Shown: positions 1 through 8,613, numbered from the stretch's first letter. The stretch: DNA of 20,071 nt from Suttonella ornithocola (GCF_001889065.1 NZ_LWHB01000017.1:1-20071); one strand, 5' to 3'. Program-made: numbers and translations. The notes: generated by a model from the letters alone, not told the origin.

Positions 1-518
1 AGAAAAGAGAACACTTTCAAGAACAAATAGTGGATAAGACCGCTCAAGACAAACCGATAGTCTATCTTGATGAATGTGGTTTTAAAGCCTTTGATCATAG
101 ACCTTATGGCTACAGCACAAAAGGACAAGTTTGTCATGGAAGTGATAACTGGCATTTAAAGAACCAGAGCAATGCGATTGGAGCCATTATCAATGGAGAA
201 TTGTTTGCCTTACGCTTATATGATGGTTCTATTAACAGCGATATTTTCTCTCATTGGGTGAGAGAAGCACTGTTACCTGAGTTACCTAAAAACAGTGTAA
301 TTGTCATGGACAATGCCGCTTTTCATAAACGCAGTGATATTCAAGCAATCATTGAAGAGCATGGGCATGAGATAGTTTGGTTACCCCCTTATAGTCCAGA
401 CTTAAATCCTATTGAAAAGATGTGGGCTTGGATTAAGCAAATACGCAAAGAATGGCGGATGGATTGTATTGATACTTTATTCTTTTATCTGCTTTGGATT
501 GGGTTGAGTTTTAGATGA
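1..518 (+). CDS. IS630-family transposase, C-terminal part (5' end outside window)
   Basis: This is the catalytic half of a DDE transposase of the IS630/Tc1-mariner group. The reading frame is open from base 3 with no true start, so the N-terminal helix-turn-helix part lies to the left of the window. The catalytic acidic residues are visible: D in VYLDECGF, D in VIVMDNAAFHK and E in SPDLNPIEKMW. The spacing between the last two and the NPIE motif are typical of IS630. The frame ends LSFR-stop inside the element's terminal repeat, as is common in compact IS630 elements. The visible half has no frameshift, so the transposase may be intact. The internal GTG at base 30 is not the start, because homologous-looking sequence continues upstream (KREHFQEQI). 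Confidence 0.9.
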   Translation, partial: KREHFQEQIVDKTAQDKPIVYLDECGFKAFDHRPYGYSTKGQVCHGSDNWHLKNQSNAIGAIINGELFALRLYDGSINSDIFSHWVREALLPELPKNSVIVMDNAAFHKRSDIQAIIEEHGHEIVWLPPYSPDLNPIEKMWAWIKQIRKEWRMDCIDTLFFYLLWIGLSFR

Positions 519-528
519 TTGCACTATA
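1..528 (+). mobile_element. Right end of an IS630-family insertion sequence, inserted in thiM
   Basis: The right terminal repeat lies at 504-528. Read inward on the minus strand it starts TATAGTGCAATCATCTAAAA. The same terminus, TATAGTGCAATCAGCTAAAA, bounds the small element at 19917-20013, which confirms that this is an element end. IS630 elements insert at TA and duplicate it. The boundary here is a TATATA run at 525-530, so the exact junction is ambiguous by two to four bases. To the right, thiM sequence resumes at once on the minus strand. The left end and the second TA are outside the window. Confidence 0.85.
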
Positions 529-1055
529 TAGTCACTTTCGTCGCTAACAACGACAATCGCATTTTGGCGCTGAGCAAGCATTTGGGCGGCACCTATTGCT
601 TCATTTGAGTCGTTTAAGCTATCAGCCCCTCTGTTTCGGGATTTTTCACCTGCAAGGTATAAGATTTCTGCCGCGTTACCACGAATCACAGCTGGGTAAT
701 AACGCAATAATTCTCTTGCGAAAGAGCTGCGATAAGAGAGTTTGTCGCTGACGGCAGCAGGGTCCAGTACCCAAGGTTTTCCATTTTCATGCGCTGTTTG
801 CACGCCCATAGAAATTCCGCGTAATCGGGCATCTGTTAAGGACCCGACATTCACCATAAGGTTATCTGCTACTAGAGTAAAATCGCCTATTTCTTGCCAA
901 GCAGCGACCATAGAGGGAGAGGCACCGACTGCTAGTAGTGTGTTTGCAACAAAGTTCATAGAAACAGTGTTGGTTAGGCAATGAATTAAAGGGGTGTTGC
1001 GTTTTAGCCAAGTTAAAACGGGCATGGCTTCGTTAAGCGTAAATAGTTGAGTCAT
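527..1055 (-). pseudogene. thiM: Hydroxyethylthiazole kinase, truncated by IS630
   Basis: ThiM phosphorylates the thiazole alcohol in thiamine salvage. The N-terminal two thirds are clear: HCLTNTVSMNFVANTLLAVGASPSMV, NVGSL, LDPAAV and VIRGNAAEI match the conserved ThiM blocks. Homology stops at VVVSDESDY. After that the frame runs into the IS630 end, adding about 16 foreign residues before a stop at 477. ThiM proteins are usually about 260-270 residues. The missing part holds the GTGC motif with the catalytic cysteine near the ATP site, so the product should be inactive. The start ATG at 1055 overlaps the rimI stop as ATGA, so it was translationally coupled and last in the minus-strand operon. 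The rest of the gene may survive left of the IS, outside the window. Confidence 0.88.
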
Positions 1056-1483
1056 AAAAAAGTCCTTTTCATCACATAAGCATCTTCAAATCCTTGATCA
1101 CATAAATAATAGTTTTTCCGTGTGCCAACTATGGTAAACCCCTGATGATGATATAAGGTTTGTGCGGCAAGGTTGCTTTTTCTGACTTCTAAGAAAAGCT
1201 GTTTAACAGCGATAAGTTTACAGTGATGAAGGAGATTTTCTAATAGCAATCGCCCAATGCCTTTTTGGCGTTGGGCGGAATGAACAGCAATGGCGAGTAA
1301 TTCCGCTTCTGTTTCGTCAATTTGTCGCCAAGCAATAAATCCAATTAAGCTGGCATGAGTAGATAGTGGATTGGGATAAAGTATTATTTTATCTGTTCCA
1401 CTCGGCAGATAAACATTAGCGGCTTCGGCTAATGTTGCTATCTGCCGTTGAATAGGTTTAGGAAAGGATTGAAAACTGTCCAC
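1052..1483 (-). CDS. rimI: Ribosomal-protein-alanine N-acetyltransferase RimI
   Basis: This is a GNAT-fold acetyltransferase of 143 residues. RimI uses acetyl-CoA to acetylate the N-terminal alanine of ribosomal protein S18. The acetyl-CoA binding loop is seen as QRQKGIGRLLLENL (Q/R-x-x-G-x-G/A). It is followed by LFLEVRKSNLAAQTLYHHQGF and the RKNYY...DAYVMKR ending, both typical of RimI. The first 45 residues are divergent, so RimI is favoured mainly by the C-terminal half. The start is a GTG that shares one base with the metG stop (TAGTG). This implies translational coupling, and no better start is seen. The gene ends by overlapping the thiM start (ATGA). Confidence 0.82.
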   Translation of the reverse strand: MDSFQSFPKPIQRQIATLAEAANVYLPSGTDKIILYPNPLSTHASLIGFIAWRQIDETEAELLAIAVHSAQRQKGIGRLLLENLLHHCKLIAVKQLFLEVRKSNLAAQTLYHHQGFTIVGTRKNYYLCDQGFEDAYVMKRTFL

Positions 1484-3528
1484 TAGCTCACTTTCATGCC
1501 GGCTTGTGCGCGTCCACTGGCTAATAAAACTTGTAGGGTTTCATTGCCGCTCGCAGAAAGAATCATGCCTTCACTAATGCCAAAGCGCATTTTCCTTGGT
1601 TTTAGATTGGCTAAATATACGACTAATTGACCTTCTAGCTCTTCTGGTGTGTGGTATTTTTTGATACCTGAAAAAACTTGTCGTTCGCCCAGCTCGCCAA
1701 CATCTAGCTTGAATTTGAGCAGTTTATCTGCCTCTGGAATGGCTTCACAGCTAATGACTTTAGCAATGCGAATATCTAATTTCGCAAAATCATCAATGTT
1801 AATTTCATCTGTGGATACGGTTTCAGTCATCGTTTTTTTATCCTTTGATTTTTCTTCTTTTTTACCCAGTTGTGCTTCTTCTTTTAAATCTTCTTTGCTG
1901 TCTTCAATAATAGCTGCAATCGCTTTTTCTTCGATACGTTGCATAAGCGGTGTAAAGTTGCCAATGCTGTGCGCGACTAATGGCGTTTGCGCGTCTTGCC
2001 AAGTGAGGGGAGCAATTTGTAAGAAGTCTTCCACGTCTTGTGCAACTTGCGGTAAGACGGGTTTGAGATAAATAATGAGTTGACGGAACGCGTTTAAGCC
2101 AATGGTGGCAATGGCTTGCACGTCTTGGGCGCGACCTTCTTCTTTTGCGATGACCCAAGGTTTTTTAGCATCAATATATTCATTTGCAGCATCAGCGAGG
2201 CGCATGATTTCGCGAATGGCTTGTCCGTATTCGCGTGCTTCATATAAAGCCGCTAAATGGTCTGCTTGCTCAGCAAAGCGCATGAATAGTTGATTGTCTG
2301 TTAATTGTTCGCTTAGGCGGTTATCCGCATGTTTTTTCAAGAAAGGCGCACAGCGGCTGGCTAAATTGACTAATTTACCCACTAAATCGCTGTTCACTTT
2401 TTGGCGGAAGTCCGCAAGGTTAAGGTCAATGTCTTCTACTTTTGAGGAAAGTTTCGTCGCAAAATAGTAGCGCAGATATTCTGGGCGTAGATGTTTTAAA
2501 TAGGTTTCGGCTTTAATAAAGGTTCCGCGCGATTTACTCATTTTTTCGCCATCAACGGTTAAAAAGCCGTGGCAGTTTACGCCAGTGGGTTGGCGATAAC
2601 CGCTGCCTTTTAGCATTGCTGGCCAAAAAAGCATGTGAAAGTAGGCAATATCTTTGCCGATAAAGTGGTAAAGCTCTGTTTCGGGATTTTCTTTCCAGAA
2701 GTCATCAAAGTTGATGCCTTCTCGCTCGCATAGTGCTTTAAAGCTCGCCATATAACCGACTGGCGCATCTAGCCAAACATAGAAGTATTTGCCGGGTGCA
2801 TTTGGAATTTCAAAACCCCAATAAGGTGCATCACGAGAGATATCCCAAGGTTGTAAGCCAGCCACAAACCATTCAGCGAGTTTATTGCGCATGGTTTCTT
2901 GTAAGTCTGCTTGTGCTAGCCAGTCTTTTAGGAAACTTTCAAATTGCGGTAGGTCAAAGAAATAATGCTCACTGTCTTTTTTGATGGGGGTTGCGCCTGA
3001 AATAACGGAGTAGGGGGCGATTAAATCGGTAGGAGAGTAGGTTGTCCCACAAACTTCGCAGTTATCGCCATATTGGTCTTTTGCATGGCATTTAGGGCAT
3101 TCGCCTTTAACAAAACGATCAGGTAAAAACATTTCTTTTTCAGGGTCATAGGCTTGAGAAATGGTTTTTTTCAAGATATAACCGTACTCTGATAAGGTTT
3201 GATAAATGGCAGCAGTGAGTTCGCGGTTTTCGTCGCTATGTGTGCTATGAAATTGGTGGTGGTTGACCAGAAATCCTGAAAAATCGCGATGATGTTCAGC
3301 TTTGGTTTTGTCAATCAGTTGTTGAGGCGTAATTCCTTCTTTTTCTGCGCGCAGCATAATGGGCGTGCCGTGTGCATCATCTGCGCAAACGTAATGACAC
3401 TCGTTGCCAATATGTTGTTGAAAGCGAACCCAAATATCGGTTTGGATATATTCGACCATATGCCCTAAGTGAATGGCGCCGTTGGCATAAGGTAGCGCAC
3501 TAGTGACTAGAATTCGTCGTTTACTCAT
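1483..3528 (-). CDS. metG: Methionyl-tRNA synthetase
   Basis: This class I aminoacyl-tRNA synthetase charges tRNA-Met in the cytoplasm. The 681 residues match a full-length proteobacterial MetG. The HIGH-type signature is HLGH at 20-23 and KMSKS is at 329-333. Four cysteines at 144, 147, 157 and 160 form the zinc knuckle of the connective peptide. The C-terminal extension, from about residue 575 (DFAKLDIRIAKV...), is the EMAP/Arc1-like tRNA-binding OB domain that also supports dimerisation. It is preceded by a lysine- and glutamate-rich linker. The start ATG at 3528 has GAGG eight bases upstream. It follows recF by 48 bp of AT-rich sequence without a convincing terminator, and rimI follows with a one-base overlap. 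Nothing is missing from the catalytic motifs. Confidence 0.97.
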   Translation of the reverse strand: MSKRRILVTSALPYANGAIHLGHMVEYIQTDIWVRFQQHIGNECHYVCADDAHGTPIMLRAEKEGITPQQLIDKTKAEHHRDFSGFLVNHHQFHSTHSDENRELTAAIYQTLSEYGYILKKTISQAYDPEKEMFLPDRFVKGECPKCHAKDQYGDNCEVCGTTYSPTDLIAPYSVISGATPIKKDSEHYFFDLPQFESFLKDWLAQADLQETMRNKLAEWFVAGLQPWDISRDAPYWGFEIPNAPGKYFYVWLDAPVGYMASFKALCEREGINFDDFWKENPETELYHFIGKDIAYFHMLFWPAMLKGSGYRQPTGVNCHGFLTVDGEKMSKSRGTFIKAETYLKHLRPEYLRYYFATKLSSKVEDIDLNLADFRQKVNSDLVGKLVNLASRCAPFLKKHADNRLSEQLTDNQLFMRFAEQADHLAALYEAREYGQAIREIMRLADAANEYIDAKKPWVIAKEEGRAQDVQAIATIGLNAFRQLIIYLKPVLPQVAQDVEDFLQIAPLTWQDAQTPLVAHSIGNFTPLMQRIEEKAIAAIIEDSKEDLKEEAQLGKKEEKSKDKKTMTETVSTDEINIDDFAKLDIRIAKVISCEAIPEADKLLKFKLDVGELGERQVFSGIKKYHTPEELEGQLVVYLANLKPRKMRFGISEGMILSASGNETLQVLLASGRAQAGMKVS

Positions 3529-3576
3529 ATTTGCCTCAAAATAAAAAGTTTTATTTTACCGTATTTTGGCTGAAGT

Positions 3577-4641
3577 TTACGATTGTGGTGTGAGTTGTCC
3601 TGCTTGGATGAAAAAATGTTGTCTATTTTTAGGGGTATCCAATGCTTCGATACTGGTGATAAAGAGTTGTGCGCCACTGTCAGTAAGAAATTGGAGGAGT
3701 AATTCCCGACGCTTTGGGTCAAGTTCGGCAGTAATGTCATCAATGAGAATAATAGGCTGCTTTCCACTGCTTTCTTGAATGACTTGATTTTGCGCCAAAA
3801 TGAGCGCGCATAATAAGGTTTTTTGTTGTCCGCGCGAAAAGTAGTGAGCAATGTCTTGTTCTTGTGCATAGATGCGCCATTCTGCGCGATGAATGCCGTC
3901 GCGAGTATGTTTGAGCTGGCGATCTCTAGGCAAATGTTGAATCAGTAATTCTTCTAGCGTTTTATCTTGTGCCCAGCCACGGTGATAGCGAATATTTAAG
4001 GTTTCTAATCCGCCCAGTTCAGCATGGTAGTAATTTAAACGGGCTTCAAGATCATTTAAATAGATTTGACGCAATTGGTCGATGAGCTGAGCAGTTTGGC
4101 TAAGCTGATGATGCCAAGGACGAATATGTTCATCTGGCCAATTGTCACGCAAAGCCGCATTTCGATTTTTAAGGGCATATTGATAGCGCTGCCACGCAGG
4201 TAGAAAACGGCTGTCTTGATAAAAAAGTCCATAGTCAGTAAAGCGTCGACGATGTTCAGGTCCTTGGTCAATGAGGGCAAAATGGTCACTGTTGAGCATT
4301 TGAATAGGAAGTAAATCGGCTAATGCACTTAATCCAGATAGGTTTTCACCATCTAATCGAATACGGTAATCGCGTGTTTGACGTTCTATCCCTAAGAGAT
4401 GCTCCGCTTTATCATCAATAATTTTGGCAATTAAGCGATAAAAATCTTTTTGATGCGCAATGATATGGCGTGTTTGGGTTTCTCGAAAAGATTTGCCTCG
4501 TCCTAAGCTATAGAGTGCTTCTAATAAGGCGGTTTTGCCGCTGCCATTACATCCGCTAATGTAGTTTTGTTGCGGATGAAAGTTTAAGGTTTGTGTCGCA
4601 AGGTTGCGAAAGTTTTCGATGGTGAGTTGCTGAATGTGCAT
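3577..4641 (-). CDS. recF: DNA replication and repair protein RecF
   Basis: RecF is an SMC-like ATPase that helps RecO and RecR load RecA at single-strand gaps. The 354 residues are close to the usual length of about 360. The sequence starts with the conserved IQQLTIENFRNL. Walker A is GCNGSGKT at 30-37, the ABC-type signature SRGQQK is near 270, and Walker B is ILIDDITAELD near 298. The ATG at 4641 is preferred because it shares a base with the comM stop (TAATG). An in-frame TTG nine bases upstream at 4650 would add only MEI and looks unlikely. In many gammaproteobacteria recF sits between dnaN and gyrB. Here it is instead joined to comM and metG. Confidence 0.95.
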   Translation of the reverse strand: MHIQQLTIENFRNLATQTLNFHPQQNYISGCNGSGKTALLEALYSLGRGKSFRETQTRHIIAHQKDFYRLIAKIIDDKAEHLLGIERQTRDYRIRLDGENLSGLSALADLLPIQMLNSDHFALIDQGPEHRRRFTDYGLFYQDSRFLPAWQRYQYALKNRNAALRDNWPDEHIRPWHHQLSQTAQLIDQLRQIYLNDLEARLNYYHAELGGLETLNIRYHRGWAQDKTLEELLIQHLPRDRQLKHTRDGIHRAEWRIYAQEQDIAHYFSRGQQKTLLCALILAQNQVIQESSGKQPIILIDDITAELDPKRRELLLQFLTDSGAQLFITSIEALDTPKNRQHFFIQAGQLTPQS

Positions 4642-6131
4642 TATTTCCAACTGCGATATTGAAGGGCTTCGGCGGCGTGGGCTGGGTGAATGGTATCGCT
4701 ATCTGCAAGATCAGCAATGGTGCGCGCGACTTTTAATAGACGATGGTAACTGCGCATGGATAAATGCATTTTTTCAGCTGCTTTATCTAAAAGCGTATAG
4801 ACAGCAGAGTCGGCTTGAATTATGTTCGATAATTCTTGAGCGGTTAACCGCGCATTGGATTTCCCTTGTCGAGAAAGTTGGCGTTGGCGAGCCTGTGTGG
4901 CTAATGCGCTTAAATGCTCACTGGTTTGTTCGCTTTGATGGGCTTCTCTTAATTCTCGAGGCGTTAAGCGAGCAATGGTGAGATGTAGGTCAATTCTATC
5001 TAGTAAAGGTCCGCTAATTTTTTGGCGATAACGAGCGATTTGATCGGGCGTATCGGTGCAAGGATGTTGCGGATCGCCATAATAGCCACAAGGACAAGGG
5101 TTCATTGCGGCTATTAGCTGAAATCTGGCAGGGTAATCTGCTTTGAGTGCTGCGCGGGATAAACTGATATGTCCGTTTTCTAACGGTTCGCGCAGCATTT
5201 CTAATACACGCCGATCAAATTCAGGTAATTCATCTAAAAATAAAATGCCATTATGCGCAAGAGAGATTTCTCCCGGTTTGGGTAAGGAACCGCCACCGAC
5301 TAAAGCAGCGGCTGAGCTACTGTGGTGTGGCGCACGGTAGGGGCGCATTTGCCAATTTTGCGGAGAAAATCCTTGCTGGCTGATAGACTGTAGCGCAGCA
5401 GTTTCAAGTGCTTCTTCGTTTGTCATTGGCGGTAAAATTCCGGCAAATCGTTGCTCAAGCATGGACTTTCCTGTTCCAGGTGGACCGCTCATCAATAAAT
5501 GATGACCTCCAGCAGCGGCAATCAGTAAGGCGCGTTTGGCTTCGTGTTGTCCGATAACGTCTTGGTAATCAGGATAATGGGGCGCCGTTGCTTGAGTAGG
5601 AGGCGGAAATACCCATTGTGATTGTCCGTGCAAAATACTGGCGATGGTTAGTAAGGTATCTGTGCTACGGAAATTATGGTTATCCGCTAACGCTGCTTCA
5701 GTCGCGTTATCTAGGGGAACGACAATTTGTCTGCTGGCTTGTTTGGCAGCTAAAGCACAAGGCAGAATACCACTAACTGGGCGTATTTCACCAGAAAGTG
5801 CCAATTCACCATGCCATTCGTATGGCGCTAACGCGGTTTCTGGAATTTGTTCGCTGGCCGCTAAAATGCCTAAGGCAATGGCTAAATCATAGCGGGCGCC
5901 GTCTTTGGGTAAATCGGCAGGGGCAAGATTGATGGTAATGTGTTTTTGTGGAAAAGTGAAACCGCTGTTTTCAATCGCTGCGCGGACTCTGTCTTTACTT
6001 TCTTTTACCGCTTTTTCTGGTAAGCCCACTAGTGTGAGTGTTGGAAATCCTGCGGACAAATTGACTTCTACGCGCACCAATTCTGCTTTTAAGCTAAGCG
6101 GTGCGCGTGAATAAACGGTTGCTAGCGCCAT
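4641..6131 (-). CDS. comM: ComM/YifB-family Mg-chelatase-like AAA+ ATPase
   Basis: ComM is a hexameric helicase that promotes branch migration during integration of DNA taken up by natural transformation. The 496-residue protein has the full family layout. An N-terminal ChlI-type domain spans about residues 1-170 (LVGLPEKAVKESKDRVRAA). The AAA+ core has Walker A GPPGTGKS at 216-223 and Walker B ILFLDE at 296-301. A cysteine cluster NPCPCGYYGDPQHPC lies at 344-358, the arginine-finger region is GPLLDRIDLH near 374, and the C-terminal helical domain follows. The ATG at 6131 begins three bases after the ydfG stop, and the stop overlaps the recF start. Being comM does not by itself prove competence, since it is also found in non-transformable species. 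Confidence 0.93.
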   Translation of the reverse strand: MALATVYSRAPLSLKAELVRVEVNLSAGFPTLTLVGLPEKAVKESKDRVRAAIENSGFTFPQKHITINLAPADLPKDGARYDLAIALGILAASEQIPETALAPYEWHGELALSGEIRPVSGILPCALAAKQASRQIVVPLDNATEAALADNHNFRSTDTLLTIASILHGQSQWVFPPPTQATAPHYPDYQDVIGQHEAKRALLIAAAGGHHLLMSGPPGTGKSMLEQRFAGILPPMTNEEALETAALQSISQQGFSPQNWQMRPYRAPHHSSSAAALVGGGSLPKPGEISLAHNGILFLDELPEFDRRVLEMLREPLENGHISLSRAALKADYPARFQLIAAMNPCPCGYYGDPQHPCTDTPDQIARYRQKISGPLLDRIDLHLTIARLTPRELREAHQSEQTSEHLSALATQARQRQLSRQGKSNARLTAQELSNIIQADSAVYTLLDKAAEKMHLSMRSYHRLLKVARTIADLADSDTIHPAHAAEALQYRSWK

Positions 6132-6134
6132 TTA

Positions 6135-6884
6135 TTAAACTTTTTTAGCAACGGTTAAACCCGCAAAAGTTTGTGCGGTTGGCATCACTTCTAAACGATT
6201 GATATTGATATGCGCTGGTAACTCTGCACACCAAAGAATAATGTTGGCAACGTCTTCGCCCGTCATATTTTCAAAACCGTCATAAACCTTAGCAGCCGCT
6301 TGGTCATCGCCGTAATAGCGGACATTAGAAAATTCAGTGCCACCAATCACACCAGGCTCAATATTGGTCACGCGGATATTTTTACCAAATAAATCTGCCC
6401 GTAAATTGCGACTAAATTGGGTAACAAAAGCCTTTGTCCCACCGTAAACGTTTCCGCCCGGATAAGGGTGAGAGCCTGCAATAGAGGATAGATTGATGAT
6501 ATGTCCGCGATTGCGTGCAACCATACCAGGTAGGATTTTATGGGTAATCGCAACTAATCCACGAATATTGGTATCAATCATTTTTAGCCAATCTTCTAAA
6601 TGGCTTTCATACGCAGGTCCAACGCCTAAGGCTAATCCAGCATTATTAACTAAGACATCTATTTCTTGCCACGCTTTAGGAAGGCTATCAATAGCAGTAC
6701 TTCCAGCATCAATATCGCAAATATCAAATGGCAAAGGAAAAAAATTTTCGCCTAATTGCTTTTGCAAAGCTGCTAATTTTTCTACACGGCGAGCCGTACC
6801 AATCACTTTATGCCCTTTTTCAACCATTTGTTTTGCAAGTGCTGCACCAAATCCGGCGCTCGCACCAGTAATAAATACAATCAT
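6135..6884 (-). CDS. ydfG: Short-chain dehydrogenase of the YdfG type
   Basis: This is an NADP-dependent classical short-chain dehydrogenase of 249 residues. YdfG oxidises serine and other 3-hydroxy acids and reduces malonic semialdehyde. The Rossmann motif is TGASAGFG at 6-13, NNAG is at 80-83, and the catalytic triad is S134, Y147 and K151. The pattern GHIINLSSIAGSHPYPGGNVYGGTKAFV closely follows the E. coli enzyme, as do IEPGVIGGTEFSNVRYYGDD and LPAHININRLEVMP. The ATG at 6884 is preceded by AAAGGAG. It is the first gene of the minus-strand run and ends three bases before comM. Assignment to YdfG rather than another SDR rests on this extended similarity; substrate is inferred. Confidence 0.88.
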   Translation of the reverse strand: MIVFITGASAGFGAALAKQMVEKGHKVIGTARRVEKLAALQKQLGENFFPLPFDICDIDAGSTAIDSLPKAWQEIDVLVNNAGLALGVGPAYESHLEDWLKMIDTNIRGLVAITHKILPGMVARNRGHIINLSSIAGSHPYPGGNVYGGTKAFVTQFSRNLRADLFGKNIRVTNIEPGVIGGTEFSNVRYYGDDQAAAKVYDGFENMTGEDVANIILWCAELPAHININRLEVMPTAQTFAGLTVAKKV

Positions 6885-6970
6885 GAGACTCTCCTTTAGG
6901 CAGAAAAGGCTATGATAACGATAAATGTATCAGAGTTTAACCATTTGAGAGAAAAACCTAATGAAAATTC

Positions 6971-6989
6971 TTATAACGACCAGTTATAA
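6971..6989. promoter_or_regulatory. Operator-like inverted repeat between ydfG and tcyA
   Basis: TTATAAC and GTTATAA form a perfect 7-bp inverted repeat with a 5-bp spacer. The repeat lies in the 176-bp region between two divergent genes. It is 86 bp upstream of the ydfG start and 72 bp upstream of the tcyA start. This geometry suits a dimeric transcription factor controlling one or both sides. The TATAAC half could also act as a -10 element. The regulator is not identifiable from the sequence. AT-rich palindromes of this size also arise by chance. Confidence 0.35.
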
Positions 6990-7060
6990 CAACCGTCAAA
7001 AATGTTCTTTCTCAAAAAAATATGAGATTGCTAGACTACGTGTTTTCATCTGGAGGTTTT

Positions 7061-7864
7061 ATGCAAAAACGTCATTTTCTCAAATTATCTGCTTTATTGG
7101 CTTTAGTCGCAGTTAATCATTCTGCTTTTGCAGCTGACGCTGCCACAGAAAACTTAGAAAAACGCATCGCTGAAAAAGACACGATTACTATCGGAACGGA
7201 AGGAACATATGCACCATTTACTTTTCACGATGAGAATGGTCATTTAACAGGTTACGATGTAGAGGTAGCGCGCGCGGTTGCAAAAAAATTGGGCGTAACG
7301 CCAGAGTTTAAAGAAACCCAGTGGGATGCGATGTTAGCAGGGCTAAACAGTAACCGTTTTGATTTAGTCGCAAATCAAGTAGGACTGACTTCACCTGAAA
7401 GACGCGCAAAATATGATATTACTGACCGCTATAGTTATTCCGGTGCCGTTGCCGTTACCCGAAAAAATGATGATCGCGTGCACCAGTGGGAAGATATTAA
7501 AGGACTAAAAGCGGCCCAATCTTTCACTTCTAACTACGGTGAAATGGCAAGAAAGTATGGTGCGGAGATTGTTGGTGTTGACGGATTGGCGCAATCTTTG
7601 CAGCTATTACTTCAAAAACGTGCAGATATTACGATGAATGATCGTTTAGCTGTGCTAGACTTTATTAAGAAACATCCTGATGCCCCCTTGACTATTGCTT
7701 TGCGTGTGCCAAAAGAACAACAAATTGGTAGCGGTTTTGTTTTTAATAAAGGTAATGAAGCAACTATAGAAAAGTTTAACAAAGCATTAGCAGAGTTACG
7801 TGAAGAAGGGGTATTAAAACAATTATCGGAACAATTTTTTGGCGAGGACGTAAGTCAGCCATAA
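7061..7864 (+). CDS. tcyA: Cystine-type amino acid ABC transporter, periplasmic binding protein
   Basis: This is a 267-residue family 3 solute-binding protein. The start is the ATG at 7061, with TGGAGG just upstream. It gives a clean signal peptide (MQKRH, hydrophobic LSALLALVAV, cleavage after AFA near residue 24). An upstream ATG at 7022 would bury that signal. The mature part follows the TcyJ/FliY and Pasteurellaceae TcyA pattern: TIGTEGTYAPFTFHDENG, then GYDVEVARAVAKKLG, QWDAMLAGLNSNRFD and DRLAVLDFIKK near the second lobe. The protein should bind cystine or a related polar amino acid in the periplasm and deliver it to the permease encoded next. Substrate is inferred from similarity; other polar amino acids are possible. 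Confidence 0.8.
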   Translation: MQKRHFLKLSALLALVAVNHSAFAADAATENLEKRIAEKDTITIGTEGTYAPFTFHDENGHLTGYDVEVARAVAKKLGVTPEFKETQWDAMLAGLNSNRFDLVANQVGLTSPERRAKYDITDRYSYSGAVAVTRKNDDRVHQWEDIKGLKAAQSFTSNYGEMARKYGAEIVGVDGLAQSLQLLLQKRADITMNDRLAVLDFIKKHPDAPLTIALRVPKEQQIGSGFVFNKGNEATIEKFNKALAELREEGVLKQLSEQFFGEDVSQP

Positions 7865-7896
7865 TCTTAAATGACTTCAATATGTAAGGAGCTTTT

Positions 7897-8613
7897 GTGT
7901 TAACAGATTTTTTAGTGGCTTTACCTTGGATGGATGCTGCTAAGGCAAAAATCGCTATAGAAGCGGCAGGGCCGTTATTCAAAGGTTTGTGGCAGTTTAC
8001 CCTGCCACTTACTTTAATTAGCTTTATTATTGGCTTAATCTTTGCTTTTCTCTTAGCCTTACCTAGAATTGGGCGTCCTAAACATATTTGGCATTTGATT
8101 GCTTATCGTTTAGCGACAATTTACATTTCCATTATTCGTGGCACGCCGATGCTAGCGCAATTATTTATTATTTTTTATGCGCTACCCAATATTGGTATTA
8201 CCTTAGATCCATTTCCTACCGCGATTATTGCTTTTTCCCTCAATACTACTGCCTATGGTTCAGAAATTATCCGAGCGGCTATTCTTTCTATTCCTAAAGG
8301 ACAATGGGAAGCGGGCTACACTATTGGGATGGATAATAGACAAACCTTGATGCGAATTATTTTACCGCAAGCTTTGCGAGTGGCTATTCCGCCATTATCC
8401 AATAACTTTATTGGCTTAGTTAAAGAAACATCGTTAGCTTCAGTGGTTCTAGTTCCTGAAATGATGCGTCAAGCCAATATCATTGCTTCTCGGACCTACG
8501 AATTCTTATTGGTTTATACCGAAGCAGCGCTATTTTACTGGGTCATTTGCTTTTTATTAAATCTTATTCAAATGCGATTGGAGAAATATTTTGACCGCTA
8601 TATCGCCAAATAA
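7897..8613 (+). CDS. tcyB: Amino acid ABC transporter permease
   Basis: This inner-membrane permease of the HisM/polar amino acid family has 238 residues and about five hydrophobic segments. The first strong one begins near residue 33 (FTLPLTLISFIIGLIFAFLL). The IRGTPMLAQLFIIFYALP block and the cytoplasmic EAA loop (EAGYTIGMDNRQTLMRIILPQALR) are typical, and the EAA loop contacts the ATPase. The start is a GTG at 7897, supported by AAGGAG five bases upstream. An N-terminal stretch before the first membrane span (MLTDFLVALPWMDAAKAKIAIEAAG) is seen in this subfamily. The gene is 32 bp after the binding protein and overlaps the ATPase gene by 23 bp. Confidence 0.85.
   Translation: MLTDFLVALPWMDAAKAKIAIEAAGPLFKGLWQFTLPLTLISFIIGLIFAFLLALPRIGRPKHIWHLIAYRLATIYISIIRGTPMLAQLFIIFYALPNIGITLDPFPTAIIAFSLNTTAYGSEIIRAAILSIPKGQWEAGYTIGMDNRQTLMRIILPQALRVAIPPLSNNFIGLVKETSLASVVLVPEMMRQANIIASRTYEFLLVYTEAALFYWVICFLLNLIQMRLEKYFDRYIAK

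Noticed and set aside
1056..3576. Thiamine or SAM riboswitch ahead of thiM or metG
   Set aside because: thiM overlaps rimI and metG has only 48 bp upstream, so neither has room for a riboswitch.
4642..4650. TTG start three codons upstream of recF
   Set aside because: The ATG at 4641 overlaps the comM stop in the usual TAATG arrangement and matches RecF N-termini.
7022..7060. Upstream in-frame ATG extending the binding protein by 13 residues
   Set aside because: The ATG at 7061 has a strong TGGAGG site and gives a normal signal peptide; the extension would bury it.
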